DNA of 64,000 nt from Nonomuraea typhae (GTDB lineage Bacteria; Actinomycetota; Actinomycetes; Streptosporangiales; Streptosporangiaceae): contig NZ_VRLV01000005.1 in NCBI RefSeq assembly GCF_009760925.1, positions 496,001-560,000 on the forward strand, written 5' to 3'. Below the pieces are notes generated by a model. The model had not been told where the DNA came from, did no database searches, and saw only the letters and a list, made by a program, of their open reading frames with translations. Numbering within the stretch: position 1 is the stretch's first letter; the number at the start of each line of letters is the position of its first letter. This document shows, in pieces, positions 17,962 to 27,234 of this stretch. Both the position numbers and the translations under genes were made by a program.

Positions 17962-18018
17962 GCACCCATAAGCGCAGACCCTTGCGGGACGAGGGCAGAA
18001 CTCGCAAGAATCGCGCCC

Positions 18019-18369
18019 ATGCACGGCAACCCGATGCCGGACTCCTACGTGTACGTGACCGAGGAGGGCGTCACCCGTCACTACGCCGACGGGAGCGTGG
18101 AAGCTCTCGCCTGGGAGGACGTGGTGGAGGTTCGGGTTGTCAGCGACGCCCCGGACGACGTCCTGTATGTCCTGCTCGACCGCGACGGCGAGGGGTGCGT
18201 GGTGCCGCGTTCGGCGACGGACGCCACCTTCCTGGCCAGGCTGCGCTACCTGCCTGATTTCGATCTTGACAGGCTGGCCGTGGCGGCCGACTCCGGCCAC
18301 GACGGAGTTGTGGTCGTTTGGCGTAGCCCGGATCCGCCGTCCGCATTACCAGATCTGGAGTATGACTAG
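18019..18369 (+). CDS. Hypothetical protein (116 aa)
   Basis: Not recognised. It is acidic and beta-rich (MPDSYVYVTEEGVTRHYADG, then LAWEDVVEVRVVSDAPDDVL, VLLDRDGEGCVVPRSATDAT), in a pattern resembling small PH-like or immunity-type proteins of actinomycetes; this is only an impression. It follows the MmcQ/YjbR gene by 57 bases. A 16-bp perfect palindrome starts at the base after its stop codon. Confidence 0.6.
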   Translation: MHGNPMPDSYVYVTEEGVTRHYADGSVEALAWEDVVEVRVVSDAPDDVLYVLLDRDGEGCVVPRSATDATFLARLRYLPDFDLDRLAVAADSGHDGVVVVWRSPDPPSALPDLEYD

Positions 18370-18385
18370 CTCCCAAATTTGGGAG
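18370..18385. promoter_or_regulatory. 16-bp perfect palindrome at the entrance to the polysaccharide locus
   Basis: CTCCCAAATTTGGGAG is perfectly self-complementary and follows directly after the stop codon of the 116-aa gene. It is AT-rich in its centre, followed by TAATTGTT. It could act as a weak terminator (5-bp GC stem) or as an operator. The position 250 bases before the first glycan gene makes a regulatory role plausible. Confidence 0.45.
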
Positions 18386-18638
18386 TAATTGTTCGATATC
18401 TGGCAGCAAAGCAGACATTTCTCCTGGTCCTCGCTGCACCTCTGGACCGTTCCGTCAAGGTCTGAAATGCCCCCGCGTGCGTCCGATTGTGGACATTGGG
18501 TGTTATTCCCCCGCATGGAATGGATCTTTACTCTTTATGGGGGGCCGCCGCCCTTGAACTCATGTGGGATGTGGGTAAACCACTGCGCTTCAAGGAACGT
18601 CACGTTATTGCGGTGCACAGAGTTGCAGGTGGGGTGTT
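18386..18638 (+). promoter_or_regulatory. Leader region of the polysaccharide locus
   Basis: About 250 bases of lower GC than the surroundings lie between the palindrome and the initiating transferase. No convincing gene is present and no promoter boxes can be named with confidence. Its length and AT-rich patches suggest it contains the main promoter of the rightward operon. Confidence 0.4.
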
Positions 18639-20093
18639 ATGAGGGTGGGGATAGGGGAGTCCGATGTCGTGCTCCTCCGGGCGGTTCCACGCCACGCATC
18701 GAGCATCTGGACGCGGGCGTATCTACGGCTCCTGCTACTGGGCGACGTGGCCAGTGCGGTGGTCTGCTGCGCCTTCGTGTTCGGTGTACGGCTGGCCTTC
18801 GGGGCCTACATACCGATCGAGGAGATCGCCCTCGGGACCGGGCTGCTGGTCGCCTGGCCGGTGGCGCTCTCCCTGGGCGGCGCCTACCGGCAGCGCGCCC
18901 ATGGCGAGGGCACCGACGAGTTCCGCGCGGTCTTCAACGGCGGGATAGGGCTCATGGCCACCGTGGCCATCAGCGCCTACGCCACGCAGACCGCGGTCGC
19001 CCGCAGCTTCGTCATGGCGACGCTGCCCCTGGCGATCATCGGGACGCTCTTCTTCCGCTACCGGATGCGCAAGCGGCTGCACAGCCGCCGGGCCGTCGGC
19101 GACTACATGCGGCACGTCATCGCCGTCGGTCACCGCGAGGCCGTGCTGGACCTGGTCGTGGAGTTCCGGCGCCAGCCCCATCACGGCATGGTCGTGGTGG
19201 GCGCCTGTCTGCCTCCGGACTCGCTCGGCACCGATCTCGAGGGGACGCCGGTGCTCGGCTCCTTCGCCGAGGTGGCCGAGGTCGTGGCCAAGGTCGGGGC
19301 GGACGCCGTCGCGGTGCTGGCCTGCCCGGAGCTCGACGGGACGACGCTGCGGCGCATGGCGTGGAGCCTGGAGACGGCCAAGACGGACCTGTTCGTCGCT
19401 CCGGCGCTCATGGACGTGGCCGGGCCGCGCATCAGCATCCGGCCCTTCGCCGGGATGCCGCTGCTGCACGTGCAGCATCCGGAGTTCGGCGGCGCGAAGC
19501 GGGTGGTGAAGAACGCCTTCGACCGGGTGGTCGCGGCGCTGGCAGTCCTGCTGCTGTCGCCCGGGCTGCTGGCGATCGCGGTGGCCATCCGCATGACCAG
19601 CCCGGGGCCCGCCCTGTTCCGGCAGACGCGCGTGGGCAGGGACGGCAGCACCTTCCAGGTCCTGAAGTTCCGGACGATGGTGGCCGACGCGGAACGGTTG
19701 AAACAAGAACTGTTCGCGGCGAACGAGTTCGACGGCGTGCTGTTCAAGATTAGGAACGATCCACGGATCACCGGCATCGGCGCCTTCCTCCGCAAATACT
19801 CCCTCGACGAGCTGCCGCAGCTGCTCAACGTGGTGCGCGGCGACATGTCGCTCGTGGGGCCGCGCCCGCCGCTGCCCGAGGAGGTCGCCAAGTACGGCAT
19901 CGACGTACGCCGGCGCCTCGTGGTCAAGCCGGGTATGACCGGCTTATGGCAGGTAAGCGGTCGCTCCGACCTCACCTGGGAGGAGTCCGTGCGGCTCGAC
20001 CTCAGGTACGTCGAGAACTGGTCGCTCATCCTCGACCTGCAGATCCTCTGGAAGACCTGGTCGGTCGTCACCCGTGGAGAAGGGGCCTACTAG
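18639..20093 (+). CDS. Polyprenyl-phosphate sugar-1-phosphate transferase (WcaJ/CpsE type)
   Basis: This enzyme starts glycan assembly by moving a sugar-1-phosphate onto the undecaprenyl-phosphate carrier. The 484-aa protein has four N-terminal membrane segments (residues about 25-140), a central NAD-like fold (about 165-290) and a final membrane segment followed by the catalytic domain. That domain carries QTRVGRDGSTFQVLKFRTM, KYSLDELPQLLNVVRGDMSL and VGPRPPLPEEV, the signature of the bacterial sugar transferase family. ATG 18639 follows GGTGGGG. It heads the locus, with rmlA 2 bases downstream of its stop. Confidence 0.94.
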   Translation: MRVGIGESDVVLLRAVPRHASSIWTRAYLRLLLLGDVASAVVCCAFVFGVRLAFGAYIPIEEIALGTGLLVAWPVALSLGGAYRQRAHGEGTDEFRAVFNGGIGLMATVAISAYATQTAVARSFVMATLPLAIIGTLFFRYRMRKRLHSRRAVGDYMRHVIAVGHREAVLDLVVEFRRQPHHGMVVVGACLPPDSLGTDLEGTPVLGSFAEVAEVVAKVGADAVAVLACPELDGTTLRRMAWSLETAKTDLFVAPALMDVAGPRISIRPFAGMPLLHVQHPEFGGAKRVVKNAFDRVVAALAVLLLSPGLLAIAVAIRMTSPGPALFRQTRVGRDGSTFQVLKFRTMVADAERLKQELFAANEFDGVLFKIRNDPRITGIGAFLRKYSLDELPQLLNVVRGDMSLVGPRPPLPEEVAKYGIDVRRRLVVKPGMTGLWQVSGRSDLTWEESVRLDLRYVENWSLILDLQILWKTWSVVTRGEGAY

Positions 20094-20095
20094 CC

Positions 20096-21160
20096 GTGAA
20101 AGCGCTCGTCCTCGCCGGAGGGTCGGGGACCCGGCTCAGGCCGATCACCCACACCTCGGCCAAGCAACTCGTTCCGGTGGCCAACAAGCCGGTGCTCTTC
20201 TACGGGCTGGAGGCCATCGCCGCCGCCGGCATCCGCGAACTGGGCATCGTCGTGGGCGACACGCAGGCCGAGATCGAGGCCGCGGTCGGTGACGGCGCGA
20301 AGTTCGGGCTTCAGGTCACCTACCTGCGCCAGGAGGCGCCGCTCGGGCTGGCGCACGCGGTGCTGATCGCCCGCGAGTACCTGGGTGACGACGACTTCGT
20401 CATGTACCTGGGCGACAACTTCATCGTCGGCGGGATCAACGACATCGTCTCCGGCTTCCTGGCGAAGAAGCCGGACGCCCAGATCATGCTCACCCGCGTC
20501 GGCGATCCCCGCCAGTTCGGCGTGGCCGAACTCCATCCGGACGGCGGCGTCAAGAGCCTGGAGGAGAAGCCCCGCGCGCCCAAGAGCGACCTCGCCCTGG
20601 TCGGCGTCTACCTCTTCACCGCCGCCGTGCACGAGGCGGTCGCCGAGCTCAAGCCGTCCTGGCGGGGCGAGCTGGAGATCACCGACGCCATCCAGTGGCT
20701 GATCGACCGCGGCTACCACGTCGAGTCCACGACGATCACCGGCTACTGGAAGGACACCGGCAACGTCGCGGACATGCTGGAGGTCAACCGGCTGGTCCTG
20801 GAGTCGCTGACGCCCGCCGTACACGGAGAGAGCGTGGACAGCGAGCTCATCGGCCGGGTCAAGCTCGAGCCCGGAGCCCACGTCGTGCGCTCGCGCGTCG
20901 TGGGCCCGGCCGTCATCGGCCCCGGAGCCAGGATCGTCGACAGCTACGTGGGCCCGTTCACCTCCATCGGGGCCGGCTGCGTCATCGCCGACAGCGAGAT
21001 CGAGTACTCCATCGTGCTGCCCCGCGCCTCCATCGAGGGCGTAGGCCGCATCGAGTCCTCGCTCATCGGCCACGACGTCGAGGTCACGCCCGCTCCCAAC
21101 ACGCCCAGAGCCCACCGCCTCGTGCTGGGCGATCACAGCAAGGTTCAGATCAGCTCATGA
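20096..21160 (+). CDS. rmlA: Glucose-1-phosphate thymidylyltransferase (long RmlA/StrD type)
   Basis: It makes dTDP-glucose from glucose-1-phosphate and dTTP. The nucleotidyltransferase motif VKALVLAGGSGTRLRPITHT is at the extreme N-terminus, with LGDNF for the metal site. A C-terminal left-handed beta-helix region (VVGPAVIGPGARIVDSYVGP) marks the long actinomycete StrD type, 354 aa. The start is GTG 20096, 2 bases after the preceding stop. An upstream ATG frame is inside the transferase gene and rejected. The stop overlaps rmlB by 4 bases. Confidence 0.94.
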   Translation: MKALVLAGGSGTRLRPITHTSAKQLVPVANKPVLFYGLEAIAAAGIRELGIVVGDTQAEIEAAVGDGAKFGLQVTYLRQEAPLGLAHAVLIAREYLGDDDFVMYLGDNFIVGGINDIVSGFLAKKPDAQIMLTRVGDPRQFGVAELHPDGGVKSLEEKPRAPKSDLALVGVYLFTAAVHEAVAELKPSWRGELEITDAIQWLIDRGYHVESTTITGYWKDTGNVADMLEVNRLVLESLTPAVHGESVDSELIGRVKLEPGAHVVRSRVVGPAVIGPGARIVDSYVGPFTSIGAGCVIADSEIEYSIVLPRASIEGVGRIESSLIGHDVEVTPAPNTPRAHRLVLGDHSKVQISS

Positions 21161-22086
21161 AGATATTGGTAACGGGCGGGGCGGGGTTCATCGGCTCGTA
21201 CTACGCCCGCATGTGCGCCGACGACGGCCACGAGGTCACCGTCCTCGACAAGCTCACCTACGCCGGCGACCGCCGCAACCTCGACGGGGTACGGCACGCC
21301 TTCGTCCACGGTGACATCTGCGACACCCGGCTGATGGACGACGTGGTCCCCGGGCACGACCTGGTGGTCAACTTCGCCGCCGAGTCGCACGTGGACCGCT
21401 CGATCGACGGCGCCGCCGAGTTCGTGCGCACCAACGTCCTGGGCACGCAGACGCTGCTCGACGCGTGCCTGCGCGCGGCCACGCCCAAGGTGGTGCAGGT
21501 CTCCACCGACGAGGTCTACGGCACGATCGCGACCGGCTCCTGGACCGAGGACGCCCCCCTGCAGCCCCGCTCGCCGTACGCGGCGGCGAAGGCCGGCGGC
21601 GACCTGATGGCCCGCGCGTACGCGATCACCCACGGCCTGGACGTCTCGATCACCCGCTGCGGCAACAACTACGGCCCCCGGCAGTACCCGGAGAAGATCA
21701 TCCCGCTCTTCGTCGGCAACCTGCTCCGGGGCAGGAAGGTGCCGTTGTACGGCGACGGCGGCAACGTCCGCGACTGGGTCCACGTCAGCGACCACTGCGC
21801 TGGCATCCGGCTCGTCGCCGAGAGGGGCGGCCCCGGCGAGGTCTACCACATCGCCGGTACGGCGGAGCTGACCAACAAGGAGCTGACCGGCCGCCTCCTG
21901 GAGGCGTGCGGCAAGGACTGGGACATGGTCGAGCACGTCGCCGACCGCAAGGGGCACGACCGGCGGTATTCACTCGACGACGCCAAGCTGCGTGCTCTCG
22001 GCTACCGGCCGGAGGTCTCCTTCGAGCAGGGCCTGAAGGGGACGGTCCGCTGGTACGCCGAGCACCGGGACTGGTGGGGTGAGTGA
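21157..22086 (+). CDS. rmlB: dTDP-glucose 4,6-dehydratase
   Basis: It converts dTDP-glucose to dTDP-4-keto-6-deoxyglucose. The 309-aa SDR protein has the NAD motif TGGAGFIGS, the catalytic STDEVYG with Asp-Glu, and YAAAKAGGD with the Tyr-Lys pair. RCGNNYGPRQYPEKIIPLF and RDWVHVSDH are typical dehydratase segments. It is slightly shorter than the roughly 330-aa usual length. The start overlaps the rmlA stop, and its own stop overlaps rmlD, so the three are translationally coupled. Confidence 0.95.
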   Translation: MKILVTGGAGFIGSYYARMCADDGHEVTVLDKLTYAGDRRNLDGVRHAFVHGDICDTRLMDDVVPGHDLVVNFAAESHVDRSIDGAAEFVRTNVLGTQTLLDACLRAATPKVVQVSTDEVYGTIATGSWTEDAPLQPRSPYAAAKAGGDLMARAYAITHGLDVSITRCGNNYGPRQYPEKIIPLFVGNLLRGRKVPLYGDGGNVRDWVHVSDHCAGIRLVAERGGPGEVYHIAGTAELTNKELTGRLLEACGKDWDMVEHVADRKGHDRRYSLDDAKLRALGYRPEVSFEQGLKGTVRWYAEHRDWWGE

Positions 22087-22937
22087 TGCGCTGGCTGATC
22101 ACCGGGGGCGGTGGCATGCTCGCCGCCGACGTGCTGGAGCGGATCGCGGTGACGGGCGAGCCGGTGCTCGCGCTCACCCGGGCCGACCTGGACGTGTGCG
22201 ATCCCCGCGCGCTGCGTGACTTCGTGTGCGCCTACAGGCCGAGGGTGGTGGTCAACTGCGCCGCCTGGACGGCCGTGGACGACGCCGAGAAGCACGAGGA
22301 CGAGGCGATGACGGTCAATGGCAGGGCGGTGGAGGTGCTGGCCGACGCCTGTGTGCGGGCGGGGGCGCGATTAATCCACCTCTCGACCGACTACGTCTTC
22401 GACGGCAACTCGGCGCTACCGTACCGGGAGGACGACGTGCCGAACCCGGTCAACGCCTACGGGCGCAGCAAGCTGGCCGGCGAGGTCGCCGCCGCCGGGC
22501 ACTACGTGGTGCGCACGGCGTGGTTGTACGGCGCGGCCGGGCGCAACTTCGTCAGGACGATGATCCGCCTGGCCGGTGAGCGCGACACGGTCGGCGTGGT
22601 GGCCGACCAGCGCGGCCAGCCGACCTGGACCGTGGACCTGGCCGACTACATCGTCGGGCTGGCCCAGTCGGACCTGCCGCCCGGCATCTACCACGGCGCC
22701 AGCGCGGGCGAGACCACGTGGTACGGCTTCGCCAGGGAGATCTTCACGCTGCTCGGCGCCGATCCGGACCGGGTGCGCCCGATCACCACGGCCGACTACC
22801 CCATGCCGGCCCAGCGCCCGGCCAACAGCCTGCTGGCCTGCACCAGGAGCGAGCCGCTGCGCCCCTGGCGCGAGGCGCTGCACGCCGCCTGGCCGGTGCT
22901 GGTCACGAAAGCTGGACCTCAGTGCAGCCCCGCGTAG
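22086..22937 (+). CDS. rmlD: dTDP-4-dehydrorhamnose reductase
   Basis: The last step to dTDP-L-rhamnose. The 283-aa protein has the NADPH motif ITGGGGMLAAD, the LSTDYVFDG motif and the YGRSKLAGE catalytic segment. The start may be ATG 22086 or GTG 22083; both overlap the rmlB stop. Its last 19 bases overlap the 3' end of rmlC on the opposite strand. The end of the upstream run is therefore convergent with rmlC. Confidence 0.93.
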   Translation: MRWLITGGGGMLAADVLERIAVTGEPVLALTRADLDVCDPRALRDFVCAYRPRVVVNCAAWTAVDDAEKHEDEAMTVNGRAVEVLADACVRAGARLIHLSTDYVFDGNSALPYREDDVPNPVNAYGRSKLAGEVAAAGHYVVRTAWLYGAAGRNFVRTMIRLAGERDTVGVVADQRGQPTWTVDLADYIVGLAQSDLPPGIYHGASAGETTWYGFAREIFTLLGADPDRVRPITTADYPMPAQRPANSLLACTRSEPLRPWREALHAAWPVLVTKAGPQCSPA

Positions 22938-23494
22938 AACTCCTGGCACGCGGTGTAGGAGGGCAGCAGTCCGGCCTCCAGCGCCGCCTTCATCGTGGGG
23001 GCGGCGGCGTCCTTGTCGGACAGGATCGGCTCGTCGACGGGCCACCGGATGTCCAGGTCGGGGTCGAGCGGGTGGACGCCGTGCTCGTGGCCCGGGTTGT
23101 AGCCCTGCGAGCACAGGTAGACGACCGTGGCCTGCTCGCTCAGCGCGAGGAAGGCGTGGCCAAGCCCTTCGGCGATGAGCACGGCCCTGCGCTCGTCGGA
23201 GTCGAGTTGGACGGCCTCCCAGCGGCCGAAGCCGGGGGAGCCTTCGCGCAGGTCGACGACGACGTCGAGGATCGCGCCGGACACGCACATCACGTATTTC
23301 GCCTGGCCCGGCGGGACGTCGGCGAAGTGCACCCCGCGCAGCACTCCGGCCTGGGAGATCGAGCAGTTCACCTGCGCGAGCTCGAAGGGCCGGGGGAGAT
23401 CGGCGGCGCGGTACGCCTCGAGGAAGGCGCCGCGGGAGTCTGCGTGCACGCGCGGGGTGAACTCCCACGCACCGTCGATGCTCATGGGCTTCAT
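22919..23494 (-). CDS. rmlC: dTDP-4-dehydrorhamnose 3,5-epimerase
   Basis: It epimerises dTDP-4-keto-6-deoxyglucose at C3 and C5. The cupin core shows GVLRGVHFADVPPGQAKYVM with the catalytic His, DVVVDLREGSPGFGRWEAVQ and the GLGHAFLAL segment. The product is 191 aa from ATG 23494; 23509 and 23485 are alternative in-frame starts. It is the only rml gene on the minus strand here and diverges from the C-methyltransferase operon over 120 bases. Confidence 0.92.
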   Translation of the reverse strand: MKPMSIDGAWEFTPRVHADSRGAFLEAYRAADLPRPFELAQVNCSISQAGVLRGVHFADVPPGQAKYVMCVSGAILDVVVDLREGSPGFGRWEAVQLDSDERRAVLIAEGLGHAFLALSEQATVVYLCSQGYNPGHEHGVHPLDPDLDIRWPVDEPILSDKDAAAPTMKAALEAGLLPSYTACQEFYAGLH

Positions 23495-23614
23495 AGTGCG
23501 CAGCATCACACAAACGATCTGGAAAGGGCTAGGTCATTGACCATCGTCTCCTCTGCCGGCGGCTGTAACGCCTCGCCGTCCGTGCCCGACGAACTCGCGG
23601 GAGTGAGCTGACAC

Positions 23615-24820
23615 ATGATCGTTTGCCGCCTGTGCGGGTCGAGCGCGATGGCCGGCGTCGTGGACCTCGGGGCCACGCCGCCGTGTGAGTTGTTCCTGAC
23701 CGCCGATCGGCTGGACCAGCCGGAGCAGACCTTCCCGCTGCATCTGCGGGTGTGCACGGACTGCTGGCTGGCGCAGCTGCCGCCGCTGATCACGCCCGAG
23801 GACACCTTCACCGAGTACGCCTACTTCTCCTCCTACTCGACCTCGTGGGTGGAGCACGCGCGCCGCTTCGTGGACGGGCTGACGTTGTTCCCGGACTCGT
23901 TCGTGGTGGAGGTGGCCAGCAACGACGGCTACCTGCTGCAGCACGTGGCCGAGCGCGGGGTGCGCTGCCTGGGCATCGAGCCGTCGGCCAACGTGGGCGC
24001 GGCGGCGGTGGAGAAGGGGGTGCCGACGCTCACCGAGTTCCTCTCGCCCGAGGTGGGCCGGCGGGTGCGCGAGGAGCACGGCCCGGCGGACGTGGTCGTG
24101 GCCAACAACGTCTACGCGCACATCCCGGACGTGGTGGGCTTCACGCAGGGGCTGCGGGCGCTGGTGGCCGACGACGGCGTGGTCTCGATCGAGGTGCAGC
24201 ACCTGCTGACGCTGATGGAGCTGAATCAGTACGACACGATCTACCACGAGCACTTCCAGTACTACACCGTGGCCTCGGCGCAGCGGGCGCTGGCCAGTGG
24301 CGGGCTGACGCTGGTGGACGTGGAGCTGCTGCCGACGCACGGCGGCTCGATCCGGCTGTGGGCCAGGCCGGAGGGGGAGCCGTCGAGCCGGGTGGCCGAC
24401 GTCCTGGAGCGGGAGAAGGCCGCCGGACTTCACGACATTTCGGGTTATGTGAACTTCGCCGCCCGTGTCGCCAAAGTCCGGCGCGACCTGCTGCGCTTCC
24501 TCATCGACGCGGCCGAGGCGGGCAAGACCGTGGTCGGGTACGGCGCCCCGGGCAAGGGCAACACCCTGCTCAACCACTGCGGCATCCGCCCCGACCTGCT
24601 CGCCTACACCGTCGATCGCAACCCGTACAAGCACGGCAGGTTCACCCCTGGCGGCAGGATCCCGATCCTGCCGCCGGAGTCGATCGAGGCGGACAAGCCC
24701 GACTACGTCCTCGTCCTGCCGTGGAACCTGCGCGACGAACTGGTCGAGCAGCTCTCCCATGTCCGCGACTGGGGCGGCCGCCTGGTCTTCCCCATCCCCA
24801 GGCTGGAGGTCGTCGAGTGA
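23615..24820 (+). CDS. Nucleotide-sugar C-methyltransferase (NovU/TylCIII/TcaB9 type)
   Basis: The 401-aa SAM-dependent enzyme carries the three parts of sugar C3-methyltransferases. These are an N-terminal zinc-binding region (CRLCGS at the start, VCTDCW near residue 48), a Rossmann SAM domain (VVEVASNDGYLLQ), and a C-terminal domain with GKTVVGYGAPGKGNTLLNH. The HEHFQYYT segment corresponds to the catalytic His-Glu region known from TcaB9. Members methylate C3 of dTDP-4-keto sugars to give branched deoxysugars. ATG 23615 follows GGGAGTGAG. It is the first gene of a tightly overlapped cassette. Confidence 0.92.
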   Translation: MIVCRLCGSSAMAGVVDLGATPPCELFLTADRLDQPEQTFPLHLRVCTDCWLAQLPPLITPEDTFTEYAYFSSYSTSWVEHARRFVDGLTLFPDSFVVEVASNDGYLLQHVAERGVRCLGIEPSANVGAAAVEKGVPTLTEFLSPEVGRRVREEHGPADVVVANNVYAHIPDVVGFTQGLRALVADDGVVSIEVQHLLTLMELNQYDTIYHEHFQYYTVASAQRALASGGLTLVDVELLPTHGGSIRLWARPEGEPSSRVADVLEREKAAGLHDISGYVNFAARVAKVRRDLLRFLIDAAEAGKTVVGYGAPGKGNTLLNHCGIRPDLLAYTVDRNPYKHGRFTPGGRIPILPPESIEADKPDYVLVLPWNLRDELVEQLSHVRDWGGRLVFPIPRLEVVE

Positions 24821-25578
24821 AGGTCGTCTTGTTCTGCGGCGGGCGCGGCACGCGCATGCGGCACGAGGGCGTCGGCGGCGACATCCCCAAGCCCATGCAA
24901 CTGGTCGGTCCCCGGCCCCTGCTCTGGCATGTCATGCGCTACTACGCCCACTTCGGGCACAAGGAGTTCATCCTGTGCCTCGGGTACGGCGCGCAGCACA
25001 TCAAGGACTTCTTCCTCACCTACCAGTTCGCCCTGCGCGACGGCCGGATCGAGATGCTGGAGACCGACATCTCCGACTGGCAGATCTCGCTGGTGGACAC
25101 CGGCCCCGACTCGCCCATCGGCGAGCGGCTGCGCCGGGTGCGCGACCGGCTCGACGGCGACGAGATGTTCCTGGCCAACTACGCCGACGTGGTGACCGAC
25201 GCCCCGCTGCCCGACATCATCGAGCGCTTCACCGGCTCCGACGCGGGCGCCTCCATGATGGTGGTCCCGCCCACCTCCAACACCTTCCACGTCGTCGAGA
25301 TGGCCGAGAACGGCGTGGTCGGCGGCATCACCCCGGTCAGCGAGATGCCGCTGTGGATCAACGGCGGCTTCTTCGTGCTGCGCCAGGAGGTCTTCGACCA
25401 CATCCCGGAGGGCGGCGACCTGGTCGCCGACGGCTGCATGGAACTCGCCAAGCGCGGCAGGCTCCTGGCCTACCGGCACCGCGGATACTGGCGGCCGAGC
25501 GACACCGTCAACCAGCGGCTGGAACTGGACGGCTCCTGGAGCCGCGGCGAACGCCCGTGGGCGTTGTGGGAACGATGA
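24817..25578 (+). CDS. RfbF-like sugar-1-phosphate nucleotidyltransferase
   Basis: The 253-aa protein begins VKVVLFCGGRGTRMRHEGVG with the nucleotidyltransferase signature and a downstream KPM motif. ILCLGYGAQHIKDFF and WINGGFFVLRQEVFDHI match the glucose-1-phosphate cytidylyltransferase (RfbF) family, which makes CDP-glucose. The start GTG 24817 overlaps the previous stop (GTGA). No CDP-glucose 4,6-dehydratase is in the window, so the sugar handled may differ from CDP-glucose. Product specificity is inferred only from family. Confidence 0.85.
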   Translation: MKVVLFCGGRGTRMRHEGVGGDIPKPMQLVGPRPLLWHVMRYYAHFGHKEFILCLGYGAQHIKDFFLTYQFALRDGRIEMLETDISDWQISLVDTGPDSPIGERLRRVRDRLDGDEMFLANYADVVTDAPLPDIIERFTGSDAGASMMVVPPTSNTFHVVEMAENGVVGGITPVSEMPLWINGGFFVLRQEVFDHIPEGGDLVADGCMELAKRGRLLAYRHRGYWRPSDTVNQRLELDGSWSRGERPWALWER

Positions 25579-26213
25579 AGGCACTCACCCCCGCCCGTGC
25601 GGAGCGGATCGTGGCACTCGGCGCCCACTGCGACGACCTCGCGATCGGCGCCGGGGCCACCCTGCTCACGCTGGGCGCCCGCCGCGTGGACGCCCTCGTG
25701 CTCTCCGGCGGCGGCACCGCCAGGGAGGACGAGGAGCGGGCCGCGCTCAAGGCGTTCTGCCCCGAGGCAGACCTCCACGTGACCATCCTCGACATCCCGG
25801 ACGGACGCCTGCCGTCCCACTGGGAGAAGGCCAAGAACGCGCTGGAGGAACTGCGCGCCGAAACCGACCCCGACCTGATCCTCGCGCCCTGGGCGGGCGA
25901 CGCCCACCAGGACCACCGGGGCCTGGCCACGCTGATGCCGACGGCCTTCCGCGACCACCTCACGCTCGGCTACGAGATCGCCAAGTGGGACGGCGACATG
26001 GGCCGCCCCAACGCCTACCACCCGATCCCGGACGCACTGGCCGAACGCAAGATCGACCTGCTCCACCAGCACTACCCCTCACAGGTCCACCGCTCCTGGT
26101 TCGACCGTGAGGCGTTCCTCGGCCTCATGCGCATCCGCGGCATCGAGTGCAACAGCCGCTACGCCGAGGGCTTCCACGTGAACAAACTGACGATCGACTT
26201 GGCCGGAGGCTGA
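25575..26213 (+). CDS. PIG-L-family deacetylase
   Basis: The 212-aa zinc hydrolase has the AHCDDLAIGAG motif (His-x-Asp-Asp) at about residues 17-27 and DAHQDHRG further on, supplying metal ligands. The family deacetylates N-acetyl sugars (GlcNAc-PI, mycothiol and bacillithiol precursors, antibiotics). ATG 25575 overlaps the preceding stop and the next gene begins 1 base after this stop. In this cassette it likely exposes an amine on the sugar or its intermediate (inference). Confidence 0.88.
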   Translation: MKALTPARAERIVALGAHCDDLAIGAGATLLTLGARRVDALVLSGGGTAREDEERAALKAFCPEADLHVTILDIPDGRLPSHWEKAKNALEELRAETDPDLILAPWAGDAHQDHRGLATLMPTAFRDHLTLGYEIAKWDGDMGRPNAYHPIPDALAERKIDLLHQHYPSQVHRSWFDREAFLGLMRIRGIECNSRYAEGFHVNKLTIDLAGG

Positions 26214-26214
26214 C

Positions 26215-27234
26215 ATGCGGGTACTTCTGACCGGACACCAGGGCTACCTGGGCACGGTGATGGCCCCCGTCCTCCGGGCGGCCGGGCACGAGCTGACCGG
26301 CCTGGACTCCGGCCTGTTCGCCGACTGCGTGCTGGGCCCCATGCCGGACGATCCGCCGGGACATACCGTCGACCTGCGCGACGTGGGCCCCGAGGTGTTC
26401 GCGGGCATCGACGCCGTGGTCCACCTGGCAGCCCTGTCGAACGACCCGCTGGGCTCGCTGGCGCCCCAGCTGACCTACGACATCAACCACCACGCCTCGG
26501 TACGGCTGGCCGAGCTGGCCAAGGCCGCCGGGGTGAGCCGCTTCCTGTACGCCTCGACCTGCTCGGTCTACGGCGCCTCCGGCGGCGACGGCCTGGTGAA
26601 CGAGGAGGCGCCGCTGAAGCCGGTCACGCCGTACGCCGAGTCGAAGGTCCGGGTGGAGGAGGACCTGGCCAAGCTGGCCGACTCCGGCTTCTCCCCGGTG
26701 TACATGCGCAACGCCACCGCCTTCGGCTTCTCGCCCAGGCTGCGTGCCGACATCGTGCTGAACAACCTCGTGGGCCTGGCCTTCCTGACCGGCGAGGTAC
26801 GCGTCCTGTCGGACGGCACACCGTGGCGGCCGCTGGCGCACGCGCTGGACATCGCCCAGGCTTTCGCCTGCGCGCTGGTCGCACCCCGCGACGCCGTACA
26901 CGACCAGCCCTTCAACATCGGCACCGAGCAGAACAACGTCACCGTGGCCGAGATCGCCCAGGAGGTCGCCGACGCGGTCCCGGGCTCCCGCCTGGTGATC
27001 ACCGGCGAGGCGGGCAACGACCCGCGCTCCTACCGGGTGGACTTCTCCCGGGTACGGCGGGCGCTGCCGGAGTTCGAGGCCCGGTGGAGCGTGAAGGCGG
27101 GCGCGGCCGAACTGGTCGAGGCATACCAGCGCCACGGCCTGGACAAGCACGCCTTCGAACGCCGCTTCACCCGCCTGGCCAGGCTGGCCGACCGGCAGGG
27201 CGCGGGCACGGTGGACGGAACGCTGCGCCCATGA
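26215..27234 (+). CDS. SDR-type NAD-dependent sugar epimerase/dehydratase
   Basis: The 339-aa extended SDR has GHQGYLGTVMAPVL as the nucleotide-binding glycine motif, STCSVYG with the catalytic Ser region and YAESKVRVE with Tyr-Lys. RNATAFGFSPRLRADIV and PLAHALDIAQAF match nucleotide-sugar epimerase/reductases. Its substrate is presumably the sugar activated or methylated by the neighbouring enzymes. It lies 1 base after the PIG-L stop, and its own stop overlaps the next start. Confidence 0.88.
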   Translation: MRVLLTGHQGYLGTVMAPVLRAAGHELTGLDSGLFADCVLGPMPDDPPGHTVDLRDVGPEVFAGIDAVVHLAALSNDPLGSLAPQLTYDINHHASVRLAELAKAAGVSRFLYASTCSVYGASGGDGLVNEEAPLKPVTPYAESKVRVEEDLAKLADSGFSPVYMRNATAFGFSPRLRADIVLNNLVGLAFLTGEVRVLSDGTPWRPLAHALDIAQAFACALVAPRDAVHDQPFNIGTEQNNVTVAEIAQEVADAVPGSRLVITGEAGNDPRSYRVDFSRVRRALPEFEARWSVKAGAAELVEAYQRHGLDKHAFERRFTRLARLADRQGAGTVDGTLRP

